From Glandiceps talaboti (taxonomy: Eukaryota; Hemichordata; Enteropneusta; Spengelidae), in assembly GCF_964340395.1 (NCBI RefSeq), contig NC_135554.1, positions 5,133,975-5,197,974 of the forward strand: DNA of 64,000 nt. Direction: 5' to 3'. The position numbers and the translations under genes are program-made. Each line of letters opens with the position of its first letter. Within the stretch, counting starts at the first letter, position 1. Below the pieces are notes generated by a model, which ran no database searches, was not told the origin of the DNA, and saw only the letters and a program-made list of their open reading frames with translations. Below, piece by piece: positions 1 through 12,752 of this stretch.

Positions 1-2261
1 AGTAGTCCTGCAAAAAAATGGTGGTCCTATCTTTAAGTGCTTTCGCTTGTTCACTTAGGCTCTTCATCTCTCTTAGTTTTTGCTCTACTTCTAATTCACT
101 TTTCCAAACCCCATATTTATTTCAAACCCTGTGTTGTAATTGAACTGTCTATTTCTTTGTAGTTGTTTGTGCATCATCAACTCCTTACTGTAATTTTATT
201 CTCTTTTTTATGTTTTGGAGGTTCTTCTCTTTTTTGTTGCTTTCTGTGAGTAGTTTGTCTTAATTGGGGGGGGGGAGTAATAAGATGTTATGTGGTCTTA
301 TTTCTAGCTTAAGGATACTACATAACATTTCTGGTACACATTGATCTAACTATTGCATTTTTAAAAGACAAAAAATTACCTTCCCATAGAGCAAGTCTTT
401 ATAGTGTTGTCCTTAGTGCATATTAGAATGTATTTACAACATAAAAATAAATAAATTTGAAGGCTACCAGCAGTTACAGCAAAATGTTGTTACTAATTAC
501 ATGTACAAGTCACTTCGTCTATTTTCGTGTCTATGTACTTCCGGGTTGACATAAACGTTAAACATGATACAGTCGGCCCAATAATTACTAAGAAATGACA
601 AAACCGTTCGCAAAATAAAGTTCAGGATTTTAATTTTTCAAACTGAATATCAATATCCACTACACATTCAATAACTGGTTTCGTGTATTTAGGAATGTGC
701 CCTAAAACATGAACAGGGAACACGGAATCGTGTCAGTGTTACTAACTAAGTTAGCAGTTTCATTGTCGGCTGTAAGTAGTACTGGTAAAAAAAACGATCA
801 TCACATCATGTAGGAAGTACAAAAACATAGAACACGTTTTCTTGCTGAATAAACTCACTGAAAGAACAACATGGTCAAATTGCGTCTTCGATTTTGACAG
901 CCACTATTGTTATGATTGAGCTCCACTTAGTTCCGTTGAACGTGGCCGGGCCCGGGCGAACGCAGTGACATCCAATTTGTACAGCGTTTTTACAAAGGGA
1001 GCTCGTCAATAACCTACCGAATAATTAACTCAGAAACGTAGTTTAAATACTAACTGTTTAGGAAGACTACGCATCCGTACATAAATACGAAATCACGCGA
1101 CAAAGATTTCAACTTTACTAATTTACTTGTTACAGTGTAGAGGCCTGCGATTGCTCGGACGATGTTACCACTGCACTGTAACGTATGGCTGACAATGACT
1201 TGCTTCTGGGTTAGTCCCTCGTGCATCCGGGCACTTGGGAATGTCCTGCATTACCACATCGGCAATTTTGACGCTGTAATTTTGCCACCAATATTGATCG
1301 TACAAAACAAATCTCCATAAATGAACCACAAAGTACTTTCCCTTTCACAATGTGGTAATTTTAGAAAGAGTATTATCGTTTTTATTGACGACTGACTGTC
1401 AAACATCGTTCCATACACTTCAGTTCAAGCATGAACGACTCGACTTCCGGCCACTTGATCATGAGGTGCATATACTGGAATGAACCATTCTGTAGGAGGG
1501 GTGGAGAATTGGATTTGAAGTTTACAACCCTTTTTCGAACAAATATTTGTCATTTGGGCGCACAATGCGTAGAATTAAGACTATAGCACATATTACATTG
1601 CTTGTTTGACGTCAATAGTGTCTTTTGAAAAGTTGCACTTTACCTAAAGTCTCGCGGACTGATTTCCAATATGGTGTCGGTCATAATGCTCATTAACATA
1701 TTCATTTTTTTCCAAATTACAAAAAAAAAATCATAAAAAATAGAAGAGAAGACATGCTGACTTGAAATTAACAAATCTAAGTAAGCTATCCTCTGTGCAT
1801 CAACACACCAGATATCAAAGCAATCTGACTTGAAGTATATGAGGAGTTGATGAAAATGTCATTTTCGGAAAAAAAATTATAAAAAATTGAAAATGGCACA
1901 GATCAACTTGGCATGAACAAATCTGAATAGCCTCCCCCCAAGGAACATGCACACCAAATATCGAAGTATTCTGGCTGTTACTTTCAGAGAAGATAGTGAA
2001 AATATAAAAGTTTGATGAACACATATGATTCACTCTACTCTCTATACTCTATACAACCTATACCTAAAGCTACGCTTTCAGCTTTCGCTGACAGCGGAGC
2101 TAAAAAAGCTGTTCAACTTACCCATATATTTTTTGATGATGGGCAATATATCCTCATGCGGGCTTCGCATTTTTTTTTTCAAAATTAAGGATATTTCTTT
2201 ACATTTTCTGAATAGTACATGTAAGTAACAATATACATTTGAGTCTATTCCAAATAATATA
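1..2261. other. Non-coding stretch, no gene seen
   Basis: AT-rich sequence with stops in all frames and only chance short ORFs. A short GC-rich spot lies near 940-960. No splice-flanked coding segment, RNA gene or clear transposon end was recognised. Confidence 0.6.
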
Positions 2262-2740
2262 ATATCTTATACAGTGGTTTACTTGGCTCTGATGATGCTT
2301 ACAAGCATGAATTGGGATTAAATATCCAATGTGCATTAAAAAGAATTGAACAAGAAAGTTTACGACCATTGGGCCATCAAAAGTCTTAAAGTCTTGAAAT
2401 ATTTTGCTCTTTATTCGGGATTTTTTTGAAACAAATTAAACTTCAGGAGAAGTCATTTACCATGTGAACATCCGCATATCTTTCAGCTTTGCCACAACAA
2501 AATACACTTCCAAATAATATGTAATGCATAGCATAATTGTTTCAATTCTGGTATTTTATTATGTCTATGGTTTGATATTTTATGCTTGTAAATGGCCTCC
2601 TACACTCTTTGGAGTTGTCTCCTTCCAATGCATCATTGTACCATATGATTTTATATCTCCACTTTAGTGTAGGTGACAGAAGGGGTGGCTAAAATAATGC
2701 TTGAGTTTCAATTGGAGGGGCTTAACATTTTTTGAGAAGA
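2262..2740 (+). repeat. Dispersed repeat, copy A
   Basis: This block matches 17216-17790 in the same orientation. Both begin with the shared string ATCTTATACAGTGGTTTACT, and they share further blocks around 'atgtctatggtttgata' and 'tagtgtaggtga'. The copies are diverged by indels. No coding capacity or terminal structure was found, so the class is unknown; a non-autonomous transposon or an old segmental duplication are both possible. Confidence 0.6.
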
Positions 2741-3180
2741 GAGGGTGAGAGGAACTACACCATTTGTTTAACCACACTAGATTGTGTACATTTCCTAACT
2801 ATAGCTATGCAGACAAATTGCATGAGATAGTATCAAGATGACTGAATAAGTTCTATCTAAACTCGACCTGAAATATTTTGCTATCATTATATATGGTTTG
2901 TTTTATCCTTGTCAAGCATTGTGAAAAAATGAAATCGACCTACTTACCCAATGTTAGGGTTAGGTTACCCGTTGACCAGCATTTTTTTCTGACCTTACAT
3001 ATGATATTTAATTGTGTGTGCTAAAATGTATATTATGTAAATTGCATGCATATTTATGTAAATTAGCACTTTTCTAAATTTTAAATGCAAGATTGCACCA
3101 CGACAAAGTTCTGCCCCCCCTTGGCAATTCGGTCAGGCTACGGCCCTGCATAGCCAGTCTAAGTATGTATATAATAGATA

Positions 3181-3343
3181 AATATTCTCCCAGTATTTCT
3201 CATTTCCTGCTACATTATCTCGGACTCATGATTCCCCTAAGTCTGTAACCCTCCAAGCCGATAGGCTCGGAGGGATACGGCCGACATATGAGGGGAATCA
3301 TTCGTCATCGATGAGGTAGCACATTCGGAATACTAGGAGAATA
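3181..3343. repeat. Long imperfect hairpin (MITE-like)
   Basis: Two arms of about 79 nt (3181-3259 and 3264-3342) are imperfect reverse complements around a 4-nt loop (GATA). The outer ends read AATATTCTCC and GGAGAATATA. The structure is what a small foldback MITE or a very long RNA hairpin would show. No obvious target-site duplication was found because the flanks are simple AT sequence. Confidence 0.65.
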
Positions 3344-4149
3344 TATATAAATATAAAATTTGAGCTTATAAGTGTGTTATAGACCTCACTAAGATCTTTC
3401 CAACAATATAAAACACATGCCAGAGCCAGAGAAAAAACAGGGGAGGTTATAACTGACAACTTCTATCCAAACAGTGTTCACTCACAATTGCCTTGTTTCG
3501 TTTCGTTTCATTTCGTTTTGCCTAGATTCCTTTTGTTTCATTTCGCCAAATACCATAATCATCAACAAACATCAACATATTTTATGAAAAATTCGGAAAC
3601 TGAAGTGACACGTTTCAAGAATCGCTTTCTCATGGGGTACACAAGTGAATGTAAACTGTCATTTTCCGATTTCATATGCCGACATGGGTGACACGTCAGG
3701 TAATCAAAGACAGTAACTCACTAATTGACAGAAACAAGCTGTCGAAGGAAAATTGTGATATGATCGACGAATGTAGCGATCTGTACACATATCGATTACA
3801 CTGAGGAACATTGGAATATTTAGTTTTTACTTTAACGGACGATTAGCTACGCATCATCGATCTAGCTACACAATTCTTTGTTATATATCCTGCATCTTAG
3901 ACAAACTTAATGTTTGTCATGACTACATGAAGTGTTAGATAACTATTCATATATGTAAAGTATTACACTGAACTTATAACATTTGAATTCCCCTTCATCA
4001 ACATTCAAGTTGTAAATAATACAACTTCGACGTTTTCTCTTTTGTGTTTTAACGTAAGTATATCCACTGAACAACTCTATAATTTAACACAGGAGTACCC
4101 CCGCCTACGTAACAACTGCCTTTTCTTCGAATTCCTCTCTCAGGCAAAC
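3344..4149. other. Upstream region of the NLR-like gene
   Basis: No convincing coding exon. A pyrimidine-rich acceptor-like sequence ending CTCTCAG at about 4135-4142 lies just before the first ATG used for the NLR-like gene, so an upstream exon may exist here or further left. I could not identify it. Confidence 0.4.
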
Positions 4150-6801
4150 ATGTTTACAAATGATAGTGATGGAAACTTTCGAATAACTACAGAACAAGAG
4201 ACAACAATAGTAAAAGGAAAAAGAAGAAAGGTTTCACCAACAACAACATTAGAGCCTGCCAAAGAGTATGTGCCAGACTCCGTTCAATATCCCACAACCC
4301 AAGAACAAGGGACAACGAGAGCAAACGACATCAAAGCAAAAAGAGCAAAACGTAAGGGATACATAGTTGATACCGGTGAAGTTATATTTTTTAAATAACT
4401 TGCTCTCTGGCAAAATCTCATCTATGATTTCAATGATCGTATGTCTACGGGTGGGGTTGGTGTGCTTGTATGTATGTATGTATGTATGTATGTATGTATG
4501 TGTGTGACCTGTACTATGTGATGTGTTGGATTCCATGAGACAAATCGAAAATTCCCATGCTATGTATTTCAACAAATTTATGTTGTATCGTATTTGTATT
4601 CATAATTGTGTTTTGTTTTGAATAAGTGTATTGTATTGTATTGTGTATTGTATTGTATTGTATTGTATTGTATTGTATTGTATTGTATTGTATTGTATTG
4701 TATTGTATTGTATTGTTGTTTCATATTGTATCGTATCATGTTGTTTTCTATTCCATTCAATCTTCTGTTATGTCTTCAATTTTCAGAACACTACCTTCCA
4801 TATGAAAAAAAAGAAGATCTCCGCAGAGATTTCGAAGACTTAAGATCGATTCTCTTCAGCAAGACTACCTTAACGTTTAATGAAATTTACGATGATATCA
4901 GAGCTTACAAAGAGGCAAATGGGCAAAGTGCTCGGGTAACATCGACAGATATTTTTGAAGCTTCTACGAGGGCTTTCATTGAGGGGTTAATAACGAGATC
5001 AGATAAATGTCATGCACACAATGAGAATGAATTCCAAAAACTCATTTGCGATATTGGCAAACATCTTTTAAAGCTGCAGCTTAAGGGTGAAAACGTCACT
5101 GCATGTAAAATCCCACACTCGGATATCTTTCCGGTGAAATTCATGGCTTTTATTAATGATGAAAAAACATACCAAAGTTATGTCATAGCCAAATACGTCG
5201 TGAGTGTGTATGAAGCAGATAAGATTGAGTTTGAAAGTGTGATAAGTACAATGTGCAAATATTCATTGTCCCGTTCATTTAAGTTCATTTTAGGGCTCTT
5301 TCGAGGTGATGCTACACATGTTATTACCACACTGAAAAAATCGAAGTATACATTTCCGGAAGTGCATGACGTGGTTGAGTGTCTACATGAAACTACGTGT
5401 TCAGACGATATCATTAGCAACGCTGTTGAGCTCCTTCCCAAGAAGTTAGTATTCAAAACGCCATCGTTCACTGATATCAAACTATTGCAATGTATTTTGG
5501 AATCTCGGAATTGCAGAATAGACGAGGTAATTTTAGAAATCATTGACGCTGGTGCATATATTTTACAACAAATATCACCACTTCTTAAGGTTTTAACATC
5601 GCGACACAGTAGCGCGGACTTCCTATTGAAGTTCATGCCTTTCTTTTTCGCCAACACACCAGCCAATAAAATGCACGCTTGTGTGGAGCCTCTATTTGCA
5701 CGTATAAAATCATTTAAGGATACACACGTTCGATTATACCCACATGAAACATGTCACAATAGCATGACAACTACGTGCTCTGACAGGAACGGCCGATCGT
5801 CCAATCCTATACCAAGTGCTCAACTAAGCCATAAACTAACGGCCATTCTTGACGTCCTATCGCCTATAAGGACTGTCAAATCTGTTGATATTGAATACAC
5901 TGATCCATATTTCAAAGTTGTGAAAGACATCATTGAAATTTTATCCCCCAGTAAATCAATCGAAAAGTTCATGCTTTGTACTGTGTGGCCAGAGACGGGA
6001 ACTATGTCAAATTTACAGAATAACAAGACAGTGCTTGAAACGATACCGGACATCCAACAAAAGTTGGGAAAATCACCTTGGGCACTTGATAGCTTGGAAT
6101 TTGATAATAAAGCCCTTGCTACGACATTTTGGCTAATAAGGCGGGAGACTAGACAACGTCGCGTATCTGCATCACTGTGTTTTAGAGGAATCGAAACACT
6201 AAAAGTATCGGATATTGTAAGGTGTATGCATAATCTCACCAGTGTTAAAGAGCTATCGCTTGACAGATGTCTACAAAATTATGATCAGTATATTGAAATC
6301 TGTAGAGAATTAGTAAAACTTGATTGTGGTAAGATCGACTTTGCAAATAGTTCAGACACAGAACACATGGCGATTGACCAATTCAGAGAAATTGGTTCAT
6401 GCATGATGAATATGAAGTCTCTTTCATATCTGCGGTTAAAAAATTGGAGATTTCTCGATACAACTGTGTTGACTGACACCTGGTGTAAGCTTTTTGAAAA
6501 GCAGACATTACAAACGGTCCACCTTGATTCGTGTTTTGCCGCTGACCGAAGCACCACGAGTAAACAGCCGCATGTTATGTTAGTGGGTTTATCGAAAGCT
6601 TGGACACAGAGGAACACACCTCTTGAAATCAATCTTTGGAATTGTACGCTTAGTGTCGGGGACATTTCAATCTTGCAACGCCTGGGTCTCACAAGTAAGC
6701 AAGGAAGTGATGTCTTCGGGCCGCTTTATGGTTGCGCTGTTAGTAAGGACAGCTATAAACAGTTAACAGCCTCTACCTACTTGACATGTGTTGATAAATA
6801 A
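4150..6801 (+). CDS. NLR-like (NACHT-less) helical/LRR protein, two exons
   Basis: Exons 4150-4351 and 4787-6801 join in phase across a GT-AG intron (donor C|GTAAGG, acceptor TTTTCAG|AA) and give 738 residues. Residues 1-67 are low-complexity and polar with two basic, NLS-like clusters (KGKRRK near 22, KAKRAK near 62). From about residue 75 the protein is helical. Around 180-205 it has a segment like the 'F..k.fqeYfAAkYVV' region that follows the NACHT module of animal NLRs. From about 535 there are weak leucine-rich repeats (VKELSLDRC, MKSLSYLRLKNW, LQTVHLDSC). No Walker A or B motif is visible, so an ATPase half is missing, lost or encoded upstream. An AATAAA follows at 6835. The ATG is the first in frame after a possible acceptor at 4142, so further 5' exons are possible. 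Family assignment is by pattern only and moderately sure; expression is unknown. Confidence 0.6.
4352..4786 (+). repeat. Intron of the NLR-like gene with two microsatellites
   Basis: The 435-bp intron contains a (GTAT)n tract at about 4468-4502 and a (TATTG)n tract of roughly 18 units at 4628-4716. Because the pentamer has no stop in the frame of exon 2, the exon reading frame appears open back to 4606. The splice phase shows that this stretch is intron. Confidence 0.75.
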
Positions 6802-6834
6802 TAGTTCTTTATAGACTATAAAGGAAAATGACGC

Positions 6835-6840
6835 AATAAA
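6835..6840 (+). promoter_or_regulatory. Poly(A) signal AATAAA
   Basis: A canonical AATAAA lies 34 bp after the TAA stop of the NLR-like gene. It supports a short 3' UTR and the strand of the gene. Confidence 0.5.
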
Positions 6841-6841
6841 T

Positions 6842-8808
6842 AACCTTTTAGAAGTCAAGTATACTTCCCAAAATTTTGTAAAATTATTCTTCAACAATTA
6901 GGATTTATAATAACGAGTAAAAAAACACAATCAATTATTTCCACTGTAAAAGTATATGGAAAAGAAGTGAAACACACAGACAGTTTTCTAGTTCCTCAAT
7001 TTTTGGCTACGAAGTCAAGGCAGGTATTAATTATTTGTGTAAGTTTTCATGGCAACAGACGTTCACTTAGTCTTGGAAAATCGTGGCAGCAAAGGGAACT
7101 TATACTGCTGAATGCCCAGCAAATTGTTTGTGATGTAAATCTTACAATTTTTTTCAGTTTGAACTATAGATGAACTTAATCATAAATTATAATAAATCCC
7201 CAAACCCCATATGAGTAAACAGTCTCATTTGAACAACCTTTAAACAAGTTACCGACTTTCACAGACGCAATACACGCAAACATTCGACGTCTTCTAAATC
7301 GAATTTTCCCATGTAATAATTGTATTTCAAAAAACACGTTGGTGCCGTCCTTGAAATCGTTACCTCAATTTTGTTTGCCGCAGTAACTACAGCAACAGTC
7401 GCCTAGGCAAGCTGAACACATCGGATGACAAGAAATGAGAGAATTTGCATATGTACATTTAGCAGTGTGCTCTTTTCTAAACACACGGTTTAAAATGACA
7501 GATTTAGGAAACTAAGTATAAGTTCAAATGGAAAGTTACAAGTATCACTGGACTTAAAAAGTGTAGTGAACAACCTAGCTGTGTAAACGTCTGCATGTCG
7601 CTAACGTTTGTGCCACGTATTTCGCAGTGTTATGTACGCAGTTGTATTTATAGTCGGGCGTATGAGTATGGGCACAAGTTGTTGTCTTATTGTGTTTTGA
7701 TATTTACAAAACTAGGGATATATCATGCATATTAGGTTAGCTCACAATCTTGCAGTTTGATAGATGCGATAGGGAACTGGGGTTTTTCATTACCGATGGC
7801 ATATTTACAACTTAGGCGTCATAAATGTCATATCATCTAATACATATCTGCTTCGCCCGAAAGGGCAACTGCTAGACAATGAAGATTAAAAAGACTTTCA
7901 ATTTAAGTCATGTGACTCGCCACAACTCAAGGTTTATGAAAATAACTTTATTTTATTACTGGAAGGTATTCCCCGTTACCATGGTTTAGGCAATTATATT
8001 AATGACATTTCATCATAGCTATTGCAGCTGAGTGATTGGAGCCGACGCGTTTCGCTTGATCTATTCGTCACAAAGCTTATACGCAAGTTACGCTTTCACA
8101 TGGCAATATATATCACATTTGATGCGTTATTAATATTCAGCCACTGCACAATAAACGTAAGTAAGAGTTAACTTTGGATATTTTCACGGTGTGCAACAAA
8201 AATTGAAATAGTTTATGATTCACGTCAATTGGATATGTGCATAATACAGTTCTGTAATTATGATATATATATATTCCACTGCTATCTTTATGAAGTCCGC
8301 TGAAATCATTATAGGAATAGTATATGTGATGTTACCTTTGCATGCTGACCAAGAACTTGGTTGTTAATTTCTTTCAATGAACAATTAAGTTATGTGTTCA
8401 AGGAAACAGGTAAAATAAACTTCACAAAACATACTGTGGGGCTTTAGATGGGGTTGTAACTGTCACACGCATACGCATACGATCAGTTCATCAAATTCGA
8501 AGCATTGGTCAAAATCACGTGACGCCATTACCTGCTGAACACATTCAGTCCACTGAAGAAGTCAGTTGAGTCTAGACGAAATGTTTTGACAAGGTAACAC
8601 TTCCTACTTGTGATAAAATAACTTCTATATAACAAACTATGTTGTATTCGATATATATGTTTTTGATTTATAATTTGTCATATTCTAGTTTTTTATGATT
8701 AGTATATTACCACTTTCTTTTTCCTTGTACTTTACTGTATAATCCAGTATATTGTATTTTGAGCCTAGACCATAGTTTTAATAATCATTCAGTGGAATGT
8801 AAGCATTA
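6842..8808. other. Non-coding stretch
   Basis: AT-rich with no supported exon or RNA gene. The segment at about 8515-8615 (containing GTCTAGACGAAATGTTTTGAC) looks like the low-copy repeat debris common in invertebrate genomes, but no family could be named. Confidence 0.5.
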
Positions 8809-9249
8809 TTGTCTATAGAAGGTTGTCCGTCCATAGAAATTTGTAATATCTCAAATCAACACTCCATAATTAGTATTAGCAAATATGATACATACGACAA
8901 TATCCACCAATACAACAGCCTACACAAGACCACCAACATCAAAATCCCCATCAACCAAAGCAGAACAACAGAGGATGCGCTCAATGTAGACAATATGGTC
9001 ACACAAAAAAGAAACGAGGTGTCATCACGTGTCCTTAATTACTACAACAAACAAGACATAAATCTTACATTCCACAACACCATGCACTCATTAACATACA
9101 TCCCATTTCCATCATGTATACTGAAGGAGAGATTAAACTTTGGGCATTGCCAAAACACATATCCCAATCTACAATTGATCGCCGTGATGGAAGCAATGCC
9201 TGCTCACTTATTGCAAAAAGTTTACTACTCGAGTTTTGGTTTCATGTAA
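8809..9249 (+). other. Unassigned open frame, 146 codons
   Basis: An open frame in AT-rich DNA, rich in Asn, Ile, Ser and His. It opens with TTG, and the first in-frame ATG falls late, at MVTQKRNEV. No domain is recognisable and there is no splice support. It could be a remnant of a transposon ORF, a terminal exon or chance. It is listed because it is long for this base composition. Confidence 0.15.
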
Positions 9250-10560
9250 CTAATCCTTAGTTTAAGTAAGATAAAAGAAACTATTTTGTTAGCTAAATGT
9301 GCAATGTAAACATATCTATACTAATACTCAGTGTAGTTTATACATATCTTAAAGTAGGAAATATATTTGATGATAAGGAGGTAAAGTTTACCTGACTATC
9401 AAAGGACTTTTAACTTTCAATTATAATCAAAAGCTATAATGTAACTTCAGTAAACACATACATTGTATTTGAAATTCACCTTTTGCTACTGATGTTACTA
9501 AATATTAAGAGAAAAAAATATTGACAGTATAGCATTGTCCTTGCATTTATATTAGAGTATACATTTTCAAGTACAATGGCACACGATGTACTTCTCATGA
9601 GTAATTTATTCAAACACATAGTAATTCCCAGCGGAGTACAGATGAAAATAAAAAATATTTAAAACTAAATAAGAGTACATTTATGAAATTAAATAAGTAT
9701 GTATAGTACTACTACTACTAAAAGAACATTTGTAAATAAAGTGAATATGTAGATTAATTATTATATTGTATGAGCATATTTATGTGTGTGTTTTTTCCAA
9801 CTTGTAGTTTTTTGTTGTTGTTTACAAATAATACCCTCCTGGTAGAAAGAGAATTAAAACATGGTATCTGTTATGTCCTTGACGGTTACTAGTCATCATT
9901 ATCTTGTGCTCCTAATGAAATCACACACAGGGCATATATCGGCCATTACAGCAACTACTTTATTCAGTCACATGACTATCACATGATCAATGTAAGCAAT
10001 ACATACTTGCAATACATAACGGTATCAAATGTTATGAATGTATTCCTTTAACGATTAATTCATACTGGTATTCTTTTGTGCTAAGAACAATCCCTGAATG
10101 GAACTGTTTAAGCTTACCCTTGAACATTAGGGAAGTATCATCCAGTTGTTCAACATACATCACTAATAAAGTCGTTAGCAGGTTCATTGTTTACATATGT
10201 GTGTAATGGCGGTATAGTGACAATGTGATAAACGAGTACGAGTATGCAAGTCGTAACACTTGATGACACTATAAGCTTATACGATGCGTGAACTGTTGTC
10301 CCATCCTCATTTACTTACCTGGTTAGGTGACGGTTATTTCCAGTGCAAACACAAATTTCTAAGTACAAGCTTGGAGTAATTATACTGATGCATCAATAAC
10401 TCCGCCATGTTACCAAATGTTACAAATTCCATATTTGAACATCCATGGGGTCAAGATCCATGTGCGTGGTGAAGTTTTATACACGCTCTTCGAGCCTGTT
10501 TTCTCAAAACGGAACAGCAAAGGAAGTGTCCTGTTTTGCATGACATCATTGTCCATAGGT
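9250..10560. other. Non-coding stretch
   Basis: AT-rich sequence with short CTA/TAC simple repeats near 9705-9722. No gene, RNA or element recognised. Confidence 0.5.
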
Positions 10561-10585
10561 CTACCTAAAACGTGGTTAAAATAAA

Positions 10586-10896
10586 GTGCGTATTTCCAAA
10601 GGAAGGCAGAAAGAAAGTGAGTTCATGGCGTACATGTGCAGCACTGACCATGCACGTCCATTCCCTCTCCTGGGAGCGCCGTGGAGGGCTCCATACTGTT
10701 GCCGCCCAATGGTCGCCATGATCATGATGGTCGCCGCCAGCGCCAAGACCTCTCTCGTCTCTCCAAATGCGACGAGCGAATCAAGTTGCGAGATCGGTGT
10801 TCGAAATAGGGGAAGCAAGCTGTTTCGCTGAGAGTCAGAAGTCCTAAAAGCAAGACGGCAGCCGTCATTCATGAAGTTTTCAGATAGGCCTTGCAT
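10586..10896. other. GC-rich island open on both strands
   Basis: About 300 bp of visibly higher GC than its surroundings is open in a plus frame (81 codons, 10586-10831) and a minus frame (106 codons, 10576-10896). Neither product is recognisable. The composition contrast suggests a captured exon, promoter CpG segment or element fragment. It sits directly left of the inverted-repeat element at 10915. Coding status is undecided. Confidence 0.25.
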
Positions 10897-10914
10897 TCAC
10901 TTTCAACAACTGGC

Positions 10915-11678
10915 TACAGGGGAGAACCATTTGATTTCTGGGGAGGATTTTGAGGGGGGAAAAATGTTTCCAGGTGAACCAGAAAAAAAATTTGATTCTG
11001 TAATGGCTTGAGAAAAAAGAAATTGTCATAACAGACAGAAGTGCAAAAAAAATTGTCAGAATGCACCAGAAATGAGCAAATTTGGAAACCTTATTCTCAT
11101 GTATTCTTTGGCGCCGCGCCGCTATAGGCGGCGCAAATGTTTTTAATACAAGTATAAATTCCTGTTTTTTCCAGCACTTATTAATAAAGCATGCATTCTT
11201 TCAATATAAATCTCTTATAAAGATATTTTCTTCTGGTTCCTGGTACTACTATGATGGCTTAAAGGAAAGCAATTCACAGGGGTCAGGAGTACAGCACTCC
11301 CCAGATCAGTCAGCTCCTCAGGGATATTTTACCAGTCATCTTTTGTACATACAAATTTAAGTAGCAGAAGTGTGGTTGGTAGACAGACGTCTTTCATACT
11401 AACTGCTAATTCTTCTACTTGCACAGAACAAGTTATTTAGAGGTACAGTTGTGAACCATTGTGACGTGGTATAGGTATGAACAACGCGTTACAAACTTAA
11501 TGACTAATTTAAAAAAAAAAATTGCACTGCTACTCCATTTGAAAAAAAAATTGATGCAGGACTGACAGTAGAAAAAAAATTGCTGTCACTCTGACTGGAA
11601 AAGAAATTTGCTCCCATACCTACTTCCTCTATACCCCCCCCCCCCCCCCACCCCCGAAATCAAATGGTTCTCCACTAT
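10915..11678. mobile_element. Inverted-repeat element (foldback/DNA transposon remnant)
   Basis: The left end GGAGAACCATTTGATTTC (about 10920-10939) recurs inverted at the right end (GAAATCAAATGGTTCTCC, about 11657-11674), next to a poly-C run. Inside, several segments of the form poly-A followed by ATTG/ATTTG face each other. There is no transposase ORF, so it is non-autonomous if mobile. The ends resemble hAT-type CAG-starting termini, but I did not find an 8-bp duplication, so the superfamily is open. Confidence 0.55.
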
Positions 11679-11738
11679 GCTGACAATGACATACAACTTC
11701 ACAGCCTTTATTTGGAGCTGGAGTTGAAACGATCAACA

Positions 11739-11917
11739 ATGGATGACGAGAATACAATGTGGAGAAAACAAATCTGTAGCGGTAAGTTTTTTCGTTACAT
11801 GTAAATCAAATTCATCCTCATTCGCATTCTTTATCTTCATTTTAGAACCGAATTTGACAGCAGACGATAGACGTAGACCAATCCAGAGGAGGATGGAAGG
11901 GGTGCAGAGCATGATGG
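11739..11917 (+). CDS. Possible two-exon 5' end of an unknown gene
   Basis: ATG at 11739 opens a 43-nt exon ending G|GTAAGT. A 64-bp pyrimidine-rich intron ends TTTTAG at 11845. The next segment (11846-11917) continues in phase (phase 1) with EPNLTADDRRRPIQRRMEGV and ends at a plausible donor G|GTAAC. The joined start is MDDENTMWRKQICS. The charged, spliced peptide looks like a real N-terminus, but no downstream exon was found in the window. It may be the truncated start of a gene, a pseudogene, or chance. Confidence 0.25.
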
Positions 11918-12093
11918 GTAACAATAACTATGAAAGCTATTACGTAGTGAGCCTAGTACACTTCGATCGTGTAGGTACGTTTACAATGGTGGATGGCTCA
12001 GTGCTCATCAGCCGTCGTTTGGGGCATCAACTCGCCATAACTTTCACAATAATTCATCATATTGGATACTATAAAAGCGAAACTCTCGACTGA

Positions 12094-12681
12094 TATTTCT
12101 CCCTCCGTGCTAGAAGAATCGATTTTGGAATTATTGATAGGAATACTGTGATTTTTCGGCTAAGGTCGTAAATTTCGGCCCGGTTTTGTTGTTTCGCCTA
12201 AAATTTACAAATTTTGCAAAATAGATCGATTCTTGTGTACTTTTAAATGGCTATAGTTAGAAATAGACAAGGTCTACTCAAGATTTTCGGTAGAAAGTGG
12301 GTAATCCGCCCCGGAGTCTAAAGTGACCTCCTTTGACAAGTGATGTGACGTGACAATGCAAACATGCGAGTTTCTCACAACTTGCTCAACTACTACTGTA
12401 ATTTAAATCACCGTGCACACCCAATTTCATCATTGACCCTACACGAAAGGGTATATGATTTCGACCGTTTGAGATATTTTCAAGAAATATGTAACCTGCA
12501 AATTCGATATCACCCTGCAATCGTGTGTAATAGTGACACCAGAATGAAGGCAACTCGCGTAAGCAGGTAGTATTTTTGAGTGCAGTGTCCTTAGTACAGC
12601 ACCTTAACTTTATTCAGTCTACGTGAATATTAACGTTAGATGTCTACCTTCCAAAATACAAACATTTGCTCAAAAACATGA

Positions 12682-12752
<71 letters not shown>

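Noticed and set aside
4606-4786. N-terminal extension of the NLR-like frame made of repeated CIVLY
   Set aside because: It is translation of the (TATTG)n intronic microsatellite; donor and acceptor with matching phase place it in an intron.
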